Source: an uncultured Clostridia bacterium | Lineage (GTDB): Bacteria > Bacillota > Clostridia > Peptostreptococcales > Anaerovoracaceae | Reading direction: 5' to 3' | Length of the DNA stretch: 64,000 nt | NCBI GenBank assembly: GCA_934271235.1 | Contig: CAKQQT010000003.1 | Coordinates: forward strand, 97,400-161,399 | Shown: positions 63,314-64,000 of the stretch, piece after piece | Numbering within the stretch: the stretch's first letter is position 1 | Layout: every line of letters starts with the position of its first letter | Program-made: the position numbers and the translations under genes | Notes under the pieces: model-generated | The model's input: only the letters and a program-made list of their open reading frames with translations | Database searches by the model: none | What the model was told of the DNA's origin: nothing

Positions 63314-64000
63314 ACCTCTACTCACGCACCCTTGCGGAGTGCGACGACAAGGAAACGGAATTCATTGAATTTGCGGTGAATTTCTACTCACGCACCCTTG
63401 CGAGGTGCGACCCGCATTTCTTTGCCAGAATGTTCAGCGCAGTCTTTATTTCTACTCACGCACCCTTGCGAGGTGCGACTCTTGCGAATATCGGCGAACA
63501 GCCGGTTTTGAATATTTCTACTCACGCACCCTTGCGAGGTGCAACTTCAAAATTCTGCTACGACTACTACTTCTCCGCATTTCTACTCACGCACCCTTGC
63601 GAGGTGCGACGGCGTACATGGCTTATCCCCGTTCGGCTGTATCTAATTTCTACTCACGCACCCTTGCGAGGTGCGACTGGTGCAAAAGGTGGCCTGCCGT
63701 TTACAGCTGCGATTTCTACTCACGCACCCTTGCGAGGTGCGACTACGGACGGCATGTTAGACCCTTATCCATGTCTTATTTCTACTCACGCACCCTTGCG
63801 AGGTGCGACGCGAGAAGCGGGGTTGTATTTGTTTGGTTATGAATTTCTACTCACGCACCCTTGCGAGGTGCGACGTTGGTGGAGAAGTATTTATGAGTGG
63901 TTAGGATAGATTTCTACTCACGCACCCTTGCGAGGTGCGACACGCGCAGCCTATGCTGTCTAGTGCTTGGATTGATATTTCTACTCACGCACCCTTGCGA
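63314..64000 (-). CRISPR. CRISPR array, type I-C-like repeats, distal end; continues beyond window
   Basis: Eleven repeats of 32 bp. On plus each starts ATTTCTACTCACGCACC and ends TTGCGAGGTGCGAC. Starts: 63314, 63380, 63448, 63514, 63579, 63646, 63712, 63778, 63843, 63910, 63977 (cut by the window). Ten spacers of 33-36 bp, all different. On minus the repeat begins GTCGCACC and ends GTAGAAAT, the type I-C form, so the array is read on minus. The repeat at 63314 is degenerate, and the one at 63514 has one G-to-A change; degeneration at the left marks the leader-distal end. The leader and cas genes should lie to the right of the window. Confidence 0.97.

Noticed and set aside
63256..63909. 217-codon frame with repeated STHAPLRGAT units
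   Set aside because: It is a translation of the CRISPR repeats, not a repeat protein.

Overview
The window looks like a chromosomal segment of a low-to-mid GC Gram-positive bacterium (Bacillota, most likely Clostridia). The evidence is AGGAGG-type ribosome binding sites almost everywhere, TTGACA/TATAAT promoters, a pyrC-K-D-F-E-B-I operon with both the regulatory ATCase subunit (PyrI) and the PyrK electron-transfer subunit, a PyrR-type attenuator, and Firmicutes-type LexA boxes (GAAC-N4-GTTC). The species cannot be named from the sequence.

Layout. (1) 1-9.5 kb: the 3' part of an AAA/DUF4143 ATPase gene, converging on a complete type II Wadjet operon jetABCD on the minus strand with its own promoter. 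(2) 9.5-21 kb: an accessory patchwork on the minus strand. It holds small hypothetical genes, an HTH-AAA-nuclease protein, an ADP-ribosylglycohydrolase fragment, an MqsR-like toxin with a zinc-finger/Panacea antitoxin, zinc-ribbon proteins, a YccF protein, an extra RNase III, and a decayed SF1 helicase. Between these lie two intact copies and one relic of what looks like an undescribed SOS-controlled type I toxin-antitoxin module: a 30-35 residue basic peptide (pattern ITIT-x4-RITI) behind a LexA box, overlapped at its 3' end by a convergent small RNA. (3) 20.6-27.2 kb: a non-coding stretch with three perfect hairpins, then dndBCDEA (DNA phosphorothioation), whose promoter is covered by a 32-bp palindrome. 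(4) 27.2-43.4 kb: one long operon of seven genes (NERD-UvrD helicase, AddB-like protein, SNF2 helicase, RecQ-like helicase, a small unknown, a large ATPase, a coiled unknown). It replaces the usual dndFGH/dptFGH restriction genes. (5) 43.4-46.2 kb: a regulator stub and nested, dead IS3 and IS110 elements that mark the edge of the island. (6) 46.2-56.2 kb: a metabolic locus with a divergent pair of operons: RpiR regulator, class V aminotransferase, NhaC antiporter and class I aminotransferase on minus; PucR regulator, creatininase-like amidohydrolase, a 28-residue membrane peptide, a sodium/solute symporter and a second class I aminotransferase on plus. (7) 56.2-62.9 kb: de novo pyrimidine synthesis under a leader attenuator. 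(8) 63.3-64 kb: the distal end of a CRISPR array with 32-bp type I-C-like repeats that runs out of the window.

How it fits together. Roughly the first 45 kb is a defence island: Wadjet against plasmids, phosphorothioate modification with an unusual helicase/nuclease partner set, two kinds of toxin-antitoxin, and several ATPases of unknown role. The dnd part is visibly AT-rich while the Wadjet part is GC-richer, so they probably arrived separately. From 46 kb onward the genes are ordinary metabolism. Protein identities come from reading motifs by eye; no database search was possible.
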